Positions 47,395-57,044 of a stretch of DNA of 64,000 bases are shown here, piece by piece. A program made the position numbers and the translations under genes. The notes under the pieces were generated by a model. That model ran no database searches. It was not told the DNA's origin and saw only the letters and a program-made list of their open reading frames with translations. Every line of letters begins with the position of its first letter. Within the stretch, counting starts at the first letter, position 1. The stretch lies in NCBI RefSeq assembly GCF_022530855.2, contig NZ_CP099567.1, forward strand, positions 2,418,001 to 2,482,000, written 5' to 3'. Origin of the DNA: Candidatus Vondammii sp. HM_W22 (GTDB taxonomy: Bacteria; Pseudomonadota; Gammaproteobacteria; Chromatiales; Chromatiaceae).

Positions 47395-48277
47395 CTATAC
47401 CTGTGCCATCAGTGCATTCACTAGTTCAGTCTGTGTGCTGGCGGCGCTATCAATTTGCTGTTCCGAGCAACCTGGTAGCCGGCAGTTTGAAGGGAGAAGC
47501 TGCCTGCTTGTCCCGCAAATGACCAATCCATACCGCACCGTCAACTGTCGCCCGGCAGATCGCACTGCCACAGCGGGCAATCACCTCTCCAGATGCACCA
47601 CGCAGTCTCTTCTCCTCGCGTGGATCGTAGAGAAAGAGTTCACGCCCGAACAACTTGTCTCGCACACCGGGAAATCCATCGGCACAGCGAATCTTGCGCA
47701 GTACAGTTTCGCTATCGTCCTGTTGCCAGTCGTATGGCTCGGTCGGACTGCTGCATCAAGGGGCGTATAGCTCACCCCGGGTATCGGGATTCACATAGTC
47801 CAGCTGTTCGGGTTTGAACCCGCCCTGCTGATAGTGCGCCACCGCATCCAGCACAGCATCGACTGCCGCTTTCGTTATCTCATTACGATACAGACTGGCT
47901 TTGCTGACATCACGCATGGCAAGTTCACTGGAGGCCCAGATATCACCGGCATCCACCTCGGCATTGGCCTGCAGGACGGTGACACCCCAACGCTGTTCAC
48001 GGTTGAGAATGGCCCAGTCCAGCGCCGATGGCCCGCGATCACCGCGGATGCCTGGGTGCACAACCAAGCAGACATGTTCGCGCCAGACACTTTCGGGAAT
48101 GGCACGTTTTAGAAAAGGGGCAATAATCAGTTCGGGCTGGTAAAGCTCAATTGCCTTGAGGGTCACTTCATCATTGATATCAAATTCAACCGAAACCTCG
48201 TGACCCTGTTCCTGCAACTCGACAAACAGTCTCTGAGTCAGGCTATTGAAGGCGTGAGTCAGAAACAGGATACGCAT
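47395..48277 (-). pseudogene. hoxX: HoxX/HypX hydrogenase CO-ligand maturase, truncated and frameshifted
   Basis: HypX makes the active-site CO of [NiFe] hydrogenase under oxic conditions from a one-carbon group. The N-terminal formyltransferase-like domain is clear from ATG 48277: MRILFLTHAFNSLTQRLFVE, HPGIRGDRGPSALDWAILN. At about 47760 and 47730 the frame shifts before VLRKIRCADGFPGVRDKLFG; RELFLYDPREEKRLRG and DGAVWIGHLRDKQAASPFKL follow. After LLGTAN (about 47450) the sequence no longer looks like HypX; the whole C-terminal crotonase-like domain is missing. A short tail QQIDSAASTQTELVNALMAQ ends at 47395, ten bases before the ATPase start. Confidence 0.82.
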
Positions 48278-48280
48278 GGC

Positions 48281-49331
48281 TCAACATATCCTCGGCAGCT
48301 GTTCACCGGCCAGCCAGTCAACCACGCGGCTGCCACCAAAGCTGGTCTCCATCTGGACAAAACCGTGCTGATCCTCAATCACTTCGCCGATGATCGCTGC
48401 CTGGCGTCCCAATGGATGTGCCAACATGGCATCCAGCAGGCGCTGAGCATCATCCTGGGCGCAGATGCAGATCAGCTTGCCCTCATTGGCGACATACAAC
48501 GGATCCAGACCCAATAACTCACAGGCCGCCGTAACGGCAGGCCTGATAGGAATCGAGCTCTCTTGCAGCTTCATTCCGACATTTGACTGCTGGGCCAGTT
48601 CGTTCAGGGTTGTCGCCAAACCGCCCCGGGTTGGATCGCGCAGGCAATGAATCGCCGGCACCACAGAAACCATATCGGCTATCAGTGTGTGCAGTGCCGC
48701 TGAATCGGATTCAATCGTAGTCTCGAACTCCAGATTTTCGCGGCTCGACATAATGGCAACGCCATGATCTCCCAGAGTGCCGCTAACCAGAATGGCATCA
48801 CCCGGCCGTGCCAGGTCGCCGGAGATGTTAACGCCCACCGGCACCACACCAATACCGGTGGTAGTAATAAAAATACCGTCACCCTTGCCCTTCTCCACCA
48901 CTTTGGTATCACCAGTCACTACCGGGACACCGGCGGCACTGGCAGCCTTGCCCATACTGACAACAATTCTTTCCAGATCAGCGAGAGGAAAACCCTCTTC
49001 CAGAATAAACCCGGCAGAGAGGTAGAGTGGGCTGGCGCCGGACATGGCAACATCATTAGATGGTGCCGTGAACCGACAATGAACCGATATCGCCACCGGG
49101 AAAAAACAGTGGCGAAATCACATGGCCATCGGTGCTCATCACCATGCGGCCGGCCGGTATATCAAAGGCCGCCTGATCGTTGGCCTGACGTAACAGATCA
49201 TTATCGAGGTATTTGACAAACAGCTCTTCGATCAACTGCGCCATGGCACGGCCACCGCTACCGTGAGTCATGTCGACCGCGCTGTCACGGGTATTCAGCC
49301 GTATCGGAAAACGTTTTAAGTTTGTACTCAT
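48281..49331 (-). pseudogene. hypE: hydrogenase maturation protein HypE, frameshifted
   Basis: HypE dehydrates the carbamoyl group received from HypF to cyanide for the NiFe site. From ATG 49331 (MSTNLKRFPIRLNTRDSAVD) with MTHGSGGRAMAQLIEELF and DGHVISPLFFPGGDIGSLSV; one extra base near 49065 (ATCTAATGATG) shifts the frame before NDVAMSGASPLYLSAGFILE. The rest is whole, with GDTKVVEKGKGDG, RDPTRGGLATTLNELA and the reactive C-terminal Cys in PRIC. A single indel, so error or decay. Confidence 0.9.
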
Positions 49332-50468
49332 GCCACTGATTCCTGCTGCTCTTCCGGCTGACGAAAGCGACCATAACTCCAGTAGGCAGCACAGGCCCCT
49401 TCTGATGACACCATGCAGGATCCCATCGGGTTCTCCGGGGTACAGACGGTGCCAAACAGTTTGCAATCAGTCGGCTTTTTTATTCCACGCAAAATCCTCG
49501 GACACTCACAGCCTTTGACGTCGGATGCGCGGATCGCCGGCACATCGAATCATTTCTCTGCATCAAACCCGGCAAAGGCGTGTTTAATCTACAGTGCACT
49601 GTAGGGCACCATGCCAAGGCCACGCCATTCAAAGCTGCGGCGCAACTCCATCACCTCGGCGACCAGGGCCTGGGCCTTGCGGTTGCCTTCCCGTGAAACG
49701 ACACGGGTATATTCATTTTCAACTTTGTGACGCCCCTCGTTCAGTTGCCGCACCAGCATCAACGTGGACTGCATAACATCCAGGGGTTCAAATCCGGCGA
49801 TCACCACCGGCTTCTGAAACTCTTCGGCAAAGAATTCATAAGGCTGACTGCCGATGATGGAGCTGACATGGGACGGGCCAAAAAAACCATCGATAGTGAC
49901 AGCGCCCATCTCGCGAACCTCCGGCGACTCCAGGATGTTCTGGATCGCCGCCAGCGTCAGCACATGATTGCAGAACGCGCTGAAGTTCTTCGGCCTGTGC
50001 CTGCTTAATGGCAACCGCAGTCGGTGGTGTCGTGGTCTCGAAACCGATGGCAAAGAAGACCACTTCGCGGTCGGGATTCTCTCTCGCGATTTTCAACGCG
50101 TCCTGGGTCGAATAGATCATCCGCACATCCGCGCCCTCGGCCTTCACCTTGAGCAGACTCTTGCGATCACTGGCAGGTATCCGCAGCATGTCACCATAGG
50201 TACATAGAATGACATCATGTTGTTGGGTCAGTTGAATTGCATTGTCGATGCGGCCGATAGGCAGTACGCAGACCGGACAACCCGGGCCATGGACAAATTT
50301 CACATTTGCCGGTATCAGGTCCTGCACACCATAGCGGAAGATCGCATGGGTATGACCGCCGCAAAACTCCATTAGATTATACTGGCGATCCGGCTCAACC
50401 TCTTGTTCGATTGCAGCCGACAGTTTTTGCGCCAGATCGTGCCGCCGAAACTCCTCAATGTATTTCAT
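49328..50468 (-). pseudogene. hypD: hydrogenase maturation protein HypD, frameshift and two stops
   Basis: HypD, with HypC, assembles Fe(CN)2CO. From ATG 50468: EFCGGHTHAIFRYGVQDLIP, KFVHGPGCPVCVLPIGRID, FFAIGFETTTPPTA. Near 49985 the frame shifts (FSAFCNHVLTLAAIQNILES), then GFFGPSHVSSIIGSQPYEFF and VIAGFEPLDVMQ. A TAG at 49589 (SAL*IKHAFAGFDA) and a TGA at about 49560 (AEK*FDVPAI) break the C-terminal iron-sulfur part, which still reads DVKGCECPRILRGIKKPTDC to 49328. Three lesions. Confidence 0.9.
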
Positions 50469-50701
50469 TGCTGCAGCTCTTCCGTTAATCCTGCCTCGGC
50501 AAACAGTTGCAGCGTTAGTTCTGCCTCCTCCGGGCTGACTTTGTTGAGTGCATAACCGACATGGATCAAGACAAAATCATCGATCTTTACATCTTCTACC
50601 AATGCCAGTGATATCTCTTTTTTCACTTCACCCAGAGCAACGGTGGCCATGTCGGTCTGTTCATTAATGGCAACGACTCTTGCGGGTAATGCCAGACACA
50701 T
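50465..50701 (-). CDS. hypC: hydrogenase maturation chaperone HypC
   Basis: Carries the Fe(CN)2CO unit to the hydrogenase large subunit. 78 residues from MCLALPARVVAIN (ATG 50701, chosen because Cys2 is essential in the family), with VEDVKIDDFVLIHVGYALNK. Its stop overlaps hypD by four bases. Intact. Confidence 0.94.
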   Translation of the reverse strand: MCLALPARVVAINEQTDMATVALGEVKKEISLALVEDVKIDDFVLIHVGYALNKVSPEEAELTLQLFAEAGLTEELQQ

Positions 50702-50703
50702 AG

Positions 50704-51534
50704 CTATACCCCAATCGATGCCAGTTGCCGGGTCACCCTGACCCACTGATACCAGGCATCCATCCCTTCACCTGTGGTTGCAGAGACCTGCAGAACCTTG
50801 ATCCCGGGGTTCACCCGGTGGGCATATTCGATACACTTTTCAACGTCGAACTGTAAATAGGGCAACAGATCGATCTTATTCAGCAGCAGCAGATCGGCGG
50901 CGTAGAATATGTCCGGGTATTTGATCGGTTTATCCTCACCCTCGGTGACTGAGAGGATCGCCACTTTATGCGCCTCACCCAGATCGAAGGCCGCGGGACA
51001 AACCAGATTTCCGACATTTTCGATGAACAGCACGCTGCCATCTTCCGGCTTCAAGGTGTCAAGTGCATGGCCGGTCATATGGCCATCCAGATGGCAGCCT
51101 TTTCCGGTATTGATCTGCAGAGCCTTAACACCGGTCTCCCGGATGCGGTTGGCATCATTGGCGGTCTGTTGATCGCCCTCAATCACTGACAATTTCAGCT
51201 CGGCTTTCAAATCGTCAATAGTCCGGGTCAGCAACATTGTCTTGCCAGAACCAGGACTGGATACCAGATTCAGTGCCAGAATGCCGTGCTCGCCAAACCA
51301 GCGCCGATTGGCTGCGGCATACTCATTGTTCTTACCGAGTATATCTTCCTCGATCTGAACCATACGGCTCTGTGTCAGACCGGGGGCGTGCGCATGGGCC
51401 GGACCCTGACCATAATCATGGGTGTGCCCACCATGGTGATCATGGGCATGGTGGTAATGCCCATGATCGTGAGAGTGTTCATGACCCTCAATTTTGGTCT
51501 CGCCTTCGCCACATCCGCATACCGTACACATCAC
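50704..51534 (-). CDS. hypB: hydrogenase nickel-incorporation GTPase HypB
   Basis: GTPase that delivers nickel with HypA. The 276-residue protein has [10 protein letters not shown] at the N-terminus (high-affinity Ni site), a His-rich region (about residues 18-50), G1 [13 protein letters not shown], the Zn/Ni-switch region [10 protein letters not shown]3 [10 protein letters not shown] and G4 [10 protein letters not shown]. Intact. Its start overlaps the hypA stop. Confidence 0.95.
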   Translation of the reverse strand: MMCTVCGCGEGETKIEGHEHSHDHGHYHHAHDHHGGHTHDYGQGPAHAHAPGLTQSRMVQIEEDILGKNNEYAAANRRWFGEHGILALNLVSSPGSGKTMLLTRTIDDLKAELKLSVIEGDQQTANDANRIRETGVKALQINTGKGCHLDGHMTGHALDTLKPEDGSVLFIENVGNLVCPAAFDLGEAHKVAILSVTEGEDKPIKYPDIFYAADLLLLNKIDLLPYLQFDVEKCIEYAHRVNPGIKVLQVSATTGEGMDAWYQWVRVTRQLASIGV

Positions 51535-51872
51535 TCAACCTCCAACTCTTTAATCTTCATCTCGTCGCCACCTGTCACCTGCAACTGATAACTGCCGCAC
51601 TCAGGACAGGCATCAAAACGCTGTTTCGCCGGTACCGTCTTTGAACACTGTATACACCATGCCTCACCCGGCACTTCGATAATCTCCAGCCTGGCTTGAT
51701 CAGCCAGCGTGTCACGCATCACCGCATCGAAACAGAAGCGCATCGCTTCCAACTCGACGCAGGAAAGCGCACCGATCTCCAGCCATACGGTCTTTACCCT
51801 GTCGTATCCCTGACTCTTCGCATTATCTTCGAGAATCTGCAAAACATCTTCGCAGAGTGACATCTCATGCAT
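51531..51872 (-). CDS. hypA: hydrogenase nickel chaperone HypA
   Basis: Binds nickel and hands it to the hydrogenase. 113 residues from [20 protein letters not shown] (ATG 51872; His2 is the Ni ligand, so the longer frame to 51896 is rejected), with the zinc ribbon EAWCIQC and [12 protein letters not shown]. Intact. Confidence 0.94.
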   Translation of the reverse strand: MHEMSLCEDVLQILEDNAKSQGYDRVKTVWLEIGALSCVELEAMRFCFDAVMRDTLADQARLEIIEVPGEAWCIQCSKTVPAKQRFDACPECGSYQLQVTGGDEMKIKELEVE

Positions 51873-51944
51873 TCCAGATCCTCTCGCTAAAAACACGCTT
51901 CCAGAGCGAAACCGTACTTGCTCAAGTTTGATTCCCTGCCCTAG

Positions 51945-53331
51945 GAGTTATAGTCAAATCTGGTGTTTAGCCAGTTGAATCAAGCGGCGACCTGATCGAC
52001 TCCTGCTACCTCAACACCCTCTTTAAATTTGATTCCGGTTATCACCTTCGCCAGATAATCGAAACCCCGTAATCGGCTCCACTTCTTCTCGGCACACCGG
52101 CCGAGTTTGAACATCATGTGTAGCATGCCGTCACGCGATAGGCAGCCCTTGGAACGCTTGGTTCGATGGCGGATTGTCCCGAAGGTGGATTCAATCGGAT
52201 TGCTGGTCCGAATGCTCTGCCAATGCTGCGCAGGAAATTGATAGAAAGCCATCAGTTCCTCTCGGTCTTTGTGCAGACAGATGGCAGCCTTCGGATACTT
52301 TGGCTCATACGTTTTGATAAACAGATCAAAGGCCTTTTCCGCATCGGCCTGGGTCTCCGCCTGCCAGATGTTGTGCAGTGCCTGCTTCGCTTTCGGCTGA
52401 GCTGACCTTGGCAGGCAGTTCAGCACGTTCATGGTCTTGTGCATCCAGCAGCGCTGCCGGCGCGTCTCCGGATACACTTCCTCCAGCGCAGCCCGAAATC
52501 CCATGGCACCGTCACCGATCGCCAATTTTGGCGGGGTCAGTCCGCGTGACTTCAGTTTCAACAGTACCTCCCGCCAGCTCTGTGTGGACTCCCGTACACC
52601 ATCCTCAATTGCCAGAAAATGCTTCTCACCACGCTCATTCACGCCGATCACCACCAGGGCACACAGCTTCGTCTGCTCTGCTCTCTGTCCGCTGTAGATA
52701 CCGTCTGCCCACACATACACCCAATGGCCCTTATCCAGGCGCTCCTCGCACCCGCTCCGATATTCTTCTGCCCAGACCTGCTTCAGACGCGATACCCTGC
52801 CGGCCGACAAGCCTGTTGCATCCGGAACCACCAGCACTTTCAGGGCTTCACCCATCTCTCCACTGGAAATCCCCTTCAGGCAGAGCCACGCCAGCGCCGC
52901 TTCCAGTGACTTCGTCTTGCGTACATACGGCGGCACCAGAGCTGATCGGAACGTCACCGGCTCGCCGGTCTTCGCTCGTACTTTGGGGATCTTGACCGTG
53001 ACCGGCCCTAATCCTGTCTGCAGTTTACGAGCTGGCAGGTGACCATTACGCACCACACCCACCTTGCCATCCTCTGTCCGTCGCTCGACGTGCTCCGCCA
53101 ACAGCTCCAGCAGCTCGGCCTCCACCGCCTAGTAGATCAACTGCTCTGCACCACTTCTCAGCAACTTTGTCAGCGGATCGATAATCGTATCTCGACCTGC
53201 CAGCTTAACAACGTTATTCTTACTCGTGGTGGCGTATCTCCAATGGCTGTTTTGATGTCTCGCAACAACAAATCAACCAGATACCCCGCTTTTTTTCAAT
53301 TCCCTTCAAACAACACTTTCAGTTATAACTC
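51945..53331 (-). mobile_element. IS256-family element, copy 1
   Basis: 1387 bases between GAGTTATAGTCAAATCTGG and, at the other end, GAGTTATAACTGAAAG in inverse orientation. The same length as copy 2, opposite direction. The nine-base flanks (CTGCCCTAG and GTTAAAGTG) do not match, so sequence beside this copy has been rearranged. It separates hypA from the nickel transporter gene. Confidence 0.92.
51980..53227 (-). pseudogene. IS256-family transposase, start codon and reading frame lost
   Basis: Nearly identical to copy 2 but the start codon is ACG (53225-53227) where copy 2 has ATG, and a TAG at 53129-53131 replaces Gln in QLIYQAVEAE. From the next Met (53125) an open frame of 381 codons remains, with HWVYVWADGIYSGQRAEQ, PPKLAIGDGAMGFRAALEE and RTSNPIESTFGTIRHRTKRS, but without the N-terminal DNA-binding part. 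Confidence 0.92.
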
Positions 53332-54064
53332 GTTAAAGTGCCCTTCAATACCCATTTATAGCTGCTCGGGATGCCTGTCGTATACAGATTCGACAACAGC
53401 CACAGCGTAAACTAACTATCTACTTTCATGTCTCTGCATCACCGCCGGAAACGATAAAAATGCAATCCGTATACCACACCAGACATTCATCATAACACAT
53501 TGTATTTACTGATATATTTTAGAAACAGCGAACCTCATTAGAATGCACACCGGAATGTTTGTATCCATGTTCATAACAATACCTGATTACCTATGAAGCT
53601 CAGCTATTGCTCAGCCGAATTGTGGGCTGTAGACTCGAATAGCACTTACTTAGGCTTAATATTCCCTAATCAAGCCCCTAATTCGTCATTCCGGCGCAGG
53701 TCGGAATCCAGGAAACAACCACTATTGCTCGCTCTGGATCCCGGCCTGCGCCGGGATGATAATGGTTTTAAGCCTAAGTAAGTGCCATTTGGCTGTAGAC
53801 CTCATAAATACTCCGGTCGAGGTCCAATAGTGCTGCCGAAATAATACGAATTACCGTTAATATAAAAACAACAGCACATAACGCCCCTGTGACCTATTTG
53901 AATCCAAGGTAATTATATTTCTTGCGTCATAGCTGAGTTTTATAGGTAATCAGGTAACAATATGGAATGTTACTTTACAGATTAGCAAAAAAAGGGAGAC
54001 CACCAGTGCGCATTTTCCAACAGCAAGAGAATAAAAAAAGAGGCAGAACGGACTTAAAGATAAC
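53332..54064. other. gene-free region with nested inverted repeats
   Basis: About 730 bases with no credible gene. ACCTGATTACCTATGAAGCT... at 53581-53607 recurs inverted at 53929-53955 with two mismatches in 27 bases, which suggests the ends of an old element of about 380-420 bases. Inside it lies the smaller inverted-repeat element at 53642-53785. Probably an insertion hotspot created next to IS256 copy 1. Confidence 0.6.
53642..53785. mobile_element. MITE-like element with IS4-type ends
   Basis: A non-coding 144-base unit with an 18-base inverted repeat: GCACTTACTTAGGCTTAA at the left and TTAAGCCTAAGTAAGTGC at the right. The inside is a second imperfect palindrome (TCATTCCGGCGCAGG / CCTGCGCCGGGATGA). 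The ACTTACTTA core matches the ends of the IS4-family element at 44595-46086, so that transposase may have moved it. The plus-strand frame across it (53593-53781) is repeat-derived, not a gene. Confidence 0.65.
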
Positions 54065-54772
54065 TCAAGCCAATAGAAACTGACTGTTCTGGTAAATCAC
54101 CATAAAACCCAGGCCGATGGTCAATACGCCAATCAACACCTGAAAACCACTGTGCATCCAGGTCAGCCGTTTAGCGGAGAGGCGCAGGGGTATGGATATA
54201 ATCGCGGACAGCAGCGCCATACCGACCATGGAACCGATACCAAACATCAAAATATAGAGCAAACCCTGCAGTGGTGAAGTAACCGTACCCAACGCAAGCA
54301 GTATTACCGCTGCGGACCCGGCCATTCCATGCATCATTCCCACCATCAGCGCACGTAATGGAAAACCGCGTGAGTGGCTGTGATCGTGTTGCGAGGCATC
54401 ATGTTTAGCCCGCAACTCACCGGCATGCGCATGAAAATGGTAATCACCATTGTTATGTTTATGACTATGAAAATGTACCTTGTCGCGAATCACCCATCGC
54501 AGCACATCCCCACCCAGCAGCACCAACATCACACCGACCGTTATTTCCAGCCATTTGACCAGATATTCAGGCATTATCGTATCCATGAAGAGTACAATAG
54601 AGCCAAACAGAAATAGCGTAATGGTGTGCCCCAAACCCCAGGCGCCGCCCTGTTCAATGGTATGGGAAAGTGACTGTTTTCTACTCACCAGAGAGGCGAC
54701 CGCCGCCACATGATCTGCTTCCAGGGCATGACGCATGCCAATCAAAAGTCCGATCAATAGTAAGCTGCCCAT
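54065..54772 (-). CDS. nickel transporter (NicO/NiCoT-like)
   Basis: 235-residue membrane protein with about six helices. Helix 1 holds the HX4DH nickel signature MRHALEADHVAAVASL, and a His-rich cytoplasmic loop follows (FHSHKHNNGDYHFHAHAG, DASQHDHSHSRG). MVGMMHGMAGSAAVILL is the second conserved helix. It sits between hybE and hypA in the same direction, so it likely supplied nickel for hydrogenase. Intact. Cobalt transport is possible but less likely in this context. Confidence 0.82.
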   Translation of the reverse strand: MGSLLLIGLLIGMRHALEADHVAAVASLVSRKQSLSHTIEQGGAWGLGHTITLFLFGSIVLFMDTIMPEYLVKWLEITVGVMLVLLGGDVLRWVIRDKVHFHSHKHNNGDYHFHAHAGELRAKHDASQHDHSHSRGFPLRALMVGMMHGMAGSAAVILLALGTVTSPLQGLLYILMFGIGSMVGMALLSAIISIPLRLSAKRLTWMHSGFQVLIGVLTIGLGFMVIYQNSQFLLA

Positions 54773-55060
54773 ACTACCTCCCTTTGAAAAATCCGGCTGT
54801 CAGACACTCTCTTGAAAATTACCACGCAACAGATCCCGGGGCGATAGTTTTTTCTTTGGTTGCACCCCCGTTTCAGGCTGTTCATTTGCCGGAGTTGCAT
54901 CTCTTTCCATCGGCTCTATAACGGCAACGCCATCCAGATTTACTTCCAGCGTCTCTTCGCCTCGCATGATACGACCGAGAAGCTCCTCATCCAACAGATC
55001 CTCTTCCGTCGCTCTGTTTCAACCATTCAGAGTCTCAGCCGTCAGGATAGCGGGAAACTC

Positions 55061-56447
55061 GAGTTATAACTGAAAGTGGTGTTTGAAAGAAATTGAAAAA
55101 GAGCGGGGTATCTGGTTGATTTGTTGTTGCGAGACATCAAAACAACCATTGGAGATACGCCACCATGAGTAAGAATAACGTTGTTAAGCTGGCAGGTCGC
55201 GATACGATTATCGATCCGCTGACAGAGTTGCCGAGAAGCGGTGCAGAGCAGTTGATCTACCAGGCGGTGGAGGCCGAGCTGCTGGAGCTGTTGGCGGAGC
55301 ACGTCGAGCGACGGACAGAGGATGGCAAGGTGGGTGTGGTGCGTAATGGTCACCTGCCAGCCCGTAAACTGCAGACAGGATTAGGGCCGGTCACGGTCAA
55401 GATCCCCAAAATACGAGCGAAGACCGGCGAGCCGGTGACGTTCCGATCAGCTCTGGTGCCGCCGTATGTACGCAAGACGAAGTCACTGGAAGCGGCGCTG
55501 GCGTGGCTCTACCTGAAGGGGATTTCCAGTGGAGAGATGGGTGAAGCCCTGAAAGTGCTGGTGGTTCCGGATGCAACAGGCTTGTCGGCCGGCAGGGTAT
55601 CGCGTCTGAAGCAAGTCTGGGCAGAAGAATATCGGAGCTGGTGCGAGGAGCGCCTGGATAAGGGCCATTGGGTGTATGTGTGGGCAGACGGTATCTACAG
55701 CGGACAGAGAGCAGAGCAGACGAAGCTGTGTGCCCTGGTGGTGATCGGCGTGAATGAGCGTGGTGAGAAGCATTTTCTGGCAATTGAGGATGGTGTACGG
55801 GAGTCCACACAGAGCTGGCGGGAGGTACTGTTGAAACTGAAGTCACGCGGACTGACCCCGCCAAAATTGGCGATCGGTGACGGTGCCATGGGATTCCGGG
55901 CTGCACTGGAGGAAGTGTATCCGGAGACGCGCCAGCAGCGCTGCTGGATGCACAAGACCATGAACGTGCTGAACTGCCTGCCAAGGTCAGCTCAGCCGAA
56001 AGCGAAGCAGGCACTGCATAACATCTGGCAGTCGGAGACCCAGGCCGATGCGGAAAAGGCCTTTGATCTGTTTATCAAAACGTATGAGCCAAAGTATCCG
56101 AAGGCTGCCATCTGTCTGCACAAAGACCGAGAGGAACTGATGGCTTTCTATCAATTTCCTGCGCAGCACTGGCAGAGCATTCGAACCAGCAATCCGATTG
56201 AATCCACCTTCGGGACAATCCGTCATCGAACCAGGCGTTCCAAGGGCTGCCTATCGCGTGACGGCATGCTACACATGATGTTCAAACTCGGCCTGTGTGC
56301 CGTGAAGAAGTGGAGACGATTACGGGGTTTCGATTACCTGGCGAAGGTGATAACCGGAATCAAATTTAAAGAGGGTGTTGAGGTAGCAGGAGTCGATCAG
56401 GTCGCCGCTTGATTCAACTGGCTAAACACCAGATTTGACTATAACTC
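55061..56447 (+). mobile_element. IS256-family element, copy 2, with 9-base target duplication
   Basis: 1387 bases from GAGTTATAACTGAAAG (55061) to CTATAACTC (56447), inserted in hybE. The direct repeat GGGAAACTC at 55052-55060 and 56448-56456 is a target duplication of the size expected for IS256. Opposite in direction to copy 1; the pair encloses 53332-55060 and could invert it. Confidence 0.95.
55165..56412 (+). CDS. IS256-family (mutator type) transposase, intact
   Basis: 415 residues. DDE core: HWVYVWADGIYSGQRAEQ (D1), LAIGDGAMGFRAALEEVYP (D2), RTSNPIESTFGTIRHRTRRS (E); the family QQRCWMHKTMNVLNCLP motif lies between. The N-terminus MSKNNVVKLAGRDTIIDPLT is followed by LIYQAVEAELLELLAEH. 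Frame complete, so likely active. Confidence 0.95.
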   Translation: MSKNNVVKLAGRDTIIDPLTELPRSGAEQLIYQAVEAELLELLAEHVERRTEDGKVGVVRNGHLPARKLQTGLGPVTVKIPKIRAKTGEPVTFRSALVPPYVRKTKSLEAALAWLYLKGISSGEMGEALKVLVVPDATGLSAGRVSRLKQVWAEEYRSWCEERLDKGHWVYVWADGIYSGQRAEQTKLCALVVIGVNERGEKHFLAIEDGVRESTQSWREVLLKLKSRGLTPPKLAIGDGAMGFRAALEEVYPETRQQRCWMHKTMNVLNCLPRSAQPKAKQALHNIWQSETQADAEKAFDLFIKTYEPKYPKAAICLHKDREELMAFYQFPAQHWQSIRTSNPIESTFGTIRHRTRRSKGCLSRDGMLHMMFKLGLCAVKKWRRLRGFDYLAKVITGIKFKEGVEVAGVDQVAA

Positions 56448-56940
56448 GGGAAACTCTCTCATCGGAGAGTAGAGAGAGTGAGTCAGGCATTTGCCGATAC
56501 CCTCAATCTCGTTAATCATAAATTTGTAGGTTTTTGACAGAAACTTATGGGCTTGTTTATACCCTAGAGCTAGGTTGCTCCAATCATCGCCCTCACTCGG
56601 CAACATAACCACATTCATCAACCAGGATGTAATAGAACACCAAGCACCCTCCCCTGGTACTCTTGAAAACCTAATGCCTGAACCTTGATTGCCGGGTTTA
56701 GAATTGGGATCTCCTGCATCTTTTCCTAGTGTATCTTGTTGAATGTCTGTTCCAGTATATCTGCTACTGCTTGGGGTGTTGCGACCATTTCTCAGTATTT
56801 AAAGCTAAAGCCTTGTACTAAAGTGCATGGTTTAACCAGCGGACCAGGACAATAAAATGGGTCTGAACACAAGACGTGATTCCAGGGCAGGATAAGCCTA
56901 GTACAGGGGAAATTCCTGAATTTAACTCCGGCCGGAGAAG

Positions 56941-56974
56941 CAAAAAGCCCCGGGCACTCTCATCTGCGCCCGGG
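56941..56974 (-). terminator. intrinsic terminator of the autotransporter transcript region
   Basis: Read on the minus strand, CCCGGGC and GCCCGGG form a seven-base stem round a 12-base loop, followed by GCTTTTTGC. It lies 70 bases after the autotransporter stop. Bases 56789-56940 and 56975-57044 show no gene. Confidence 0.82.
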
Positions 56975-57044
56975 ACCTGGAGATAATGGAAAAGCCGAAA
57001 GATCTGGCCTGCTCAGTCCTTGAGCCCGCCGCCCTAAGACTCCG

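Larger units (their letters stand above)
54800..56788 (-). pseudogene. hybE: hydrogenase chaperone HybE/HupJ, split by IS256 copy 2 and otherwise broken
   Basis: Chaperone that checks cofactor insertion in the small subunit of membrane [NiFe] hydrogenases. I read it from ATG 56788 (MVATPQAVADILEQTFNKIH), TAG, then EKMQEIPILNPAIKVQALGF and EYQGRVLGVLLHP; a lost base near 56643 shifts the frame to SWLMNVVMLPSEGDDWSNLA...INEIEGIGKCLTHSLYSPMR. IS256 copy 2 (55061-56447) interrupts at EFP; beyond it the frame goes AILTAETLNG, TGA, then EEDLLDEELLGRIMRGEETL...KKKLSPRDLLRGNFQESV to 54800. Two stops, one indel and one insertion. Confidence 0.82.

Noticed and set aside
53593-53781. Plus-strand frame ending in SRKQPLLLALDPGLRRDD
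   Set aside because: The peptide arises from the palindromic MITE and its inner repeat; there is no start context and no independent coding sign.
55397-56014. Antisense frame of 205 codons in IS256 copy 2 (also at 52378-52995 in copy 1)
   Set aside because: It recurs only because the element is repeated; composition is that of an antisense shadow of the transposase.
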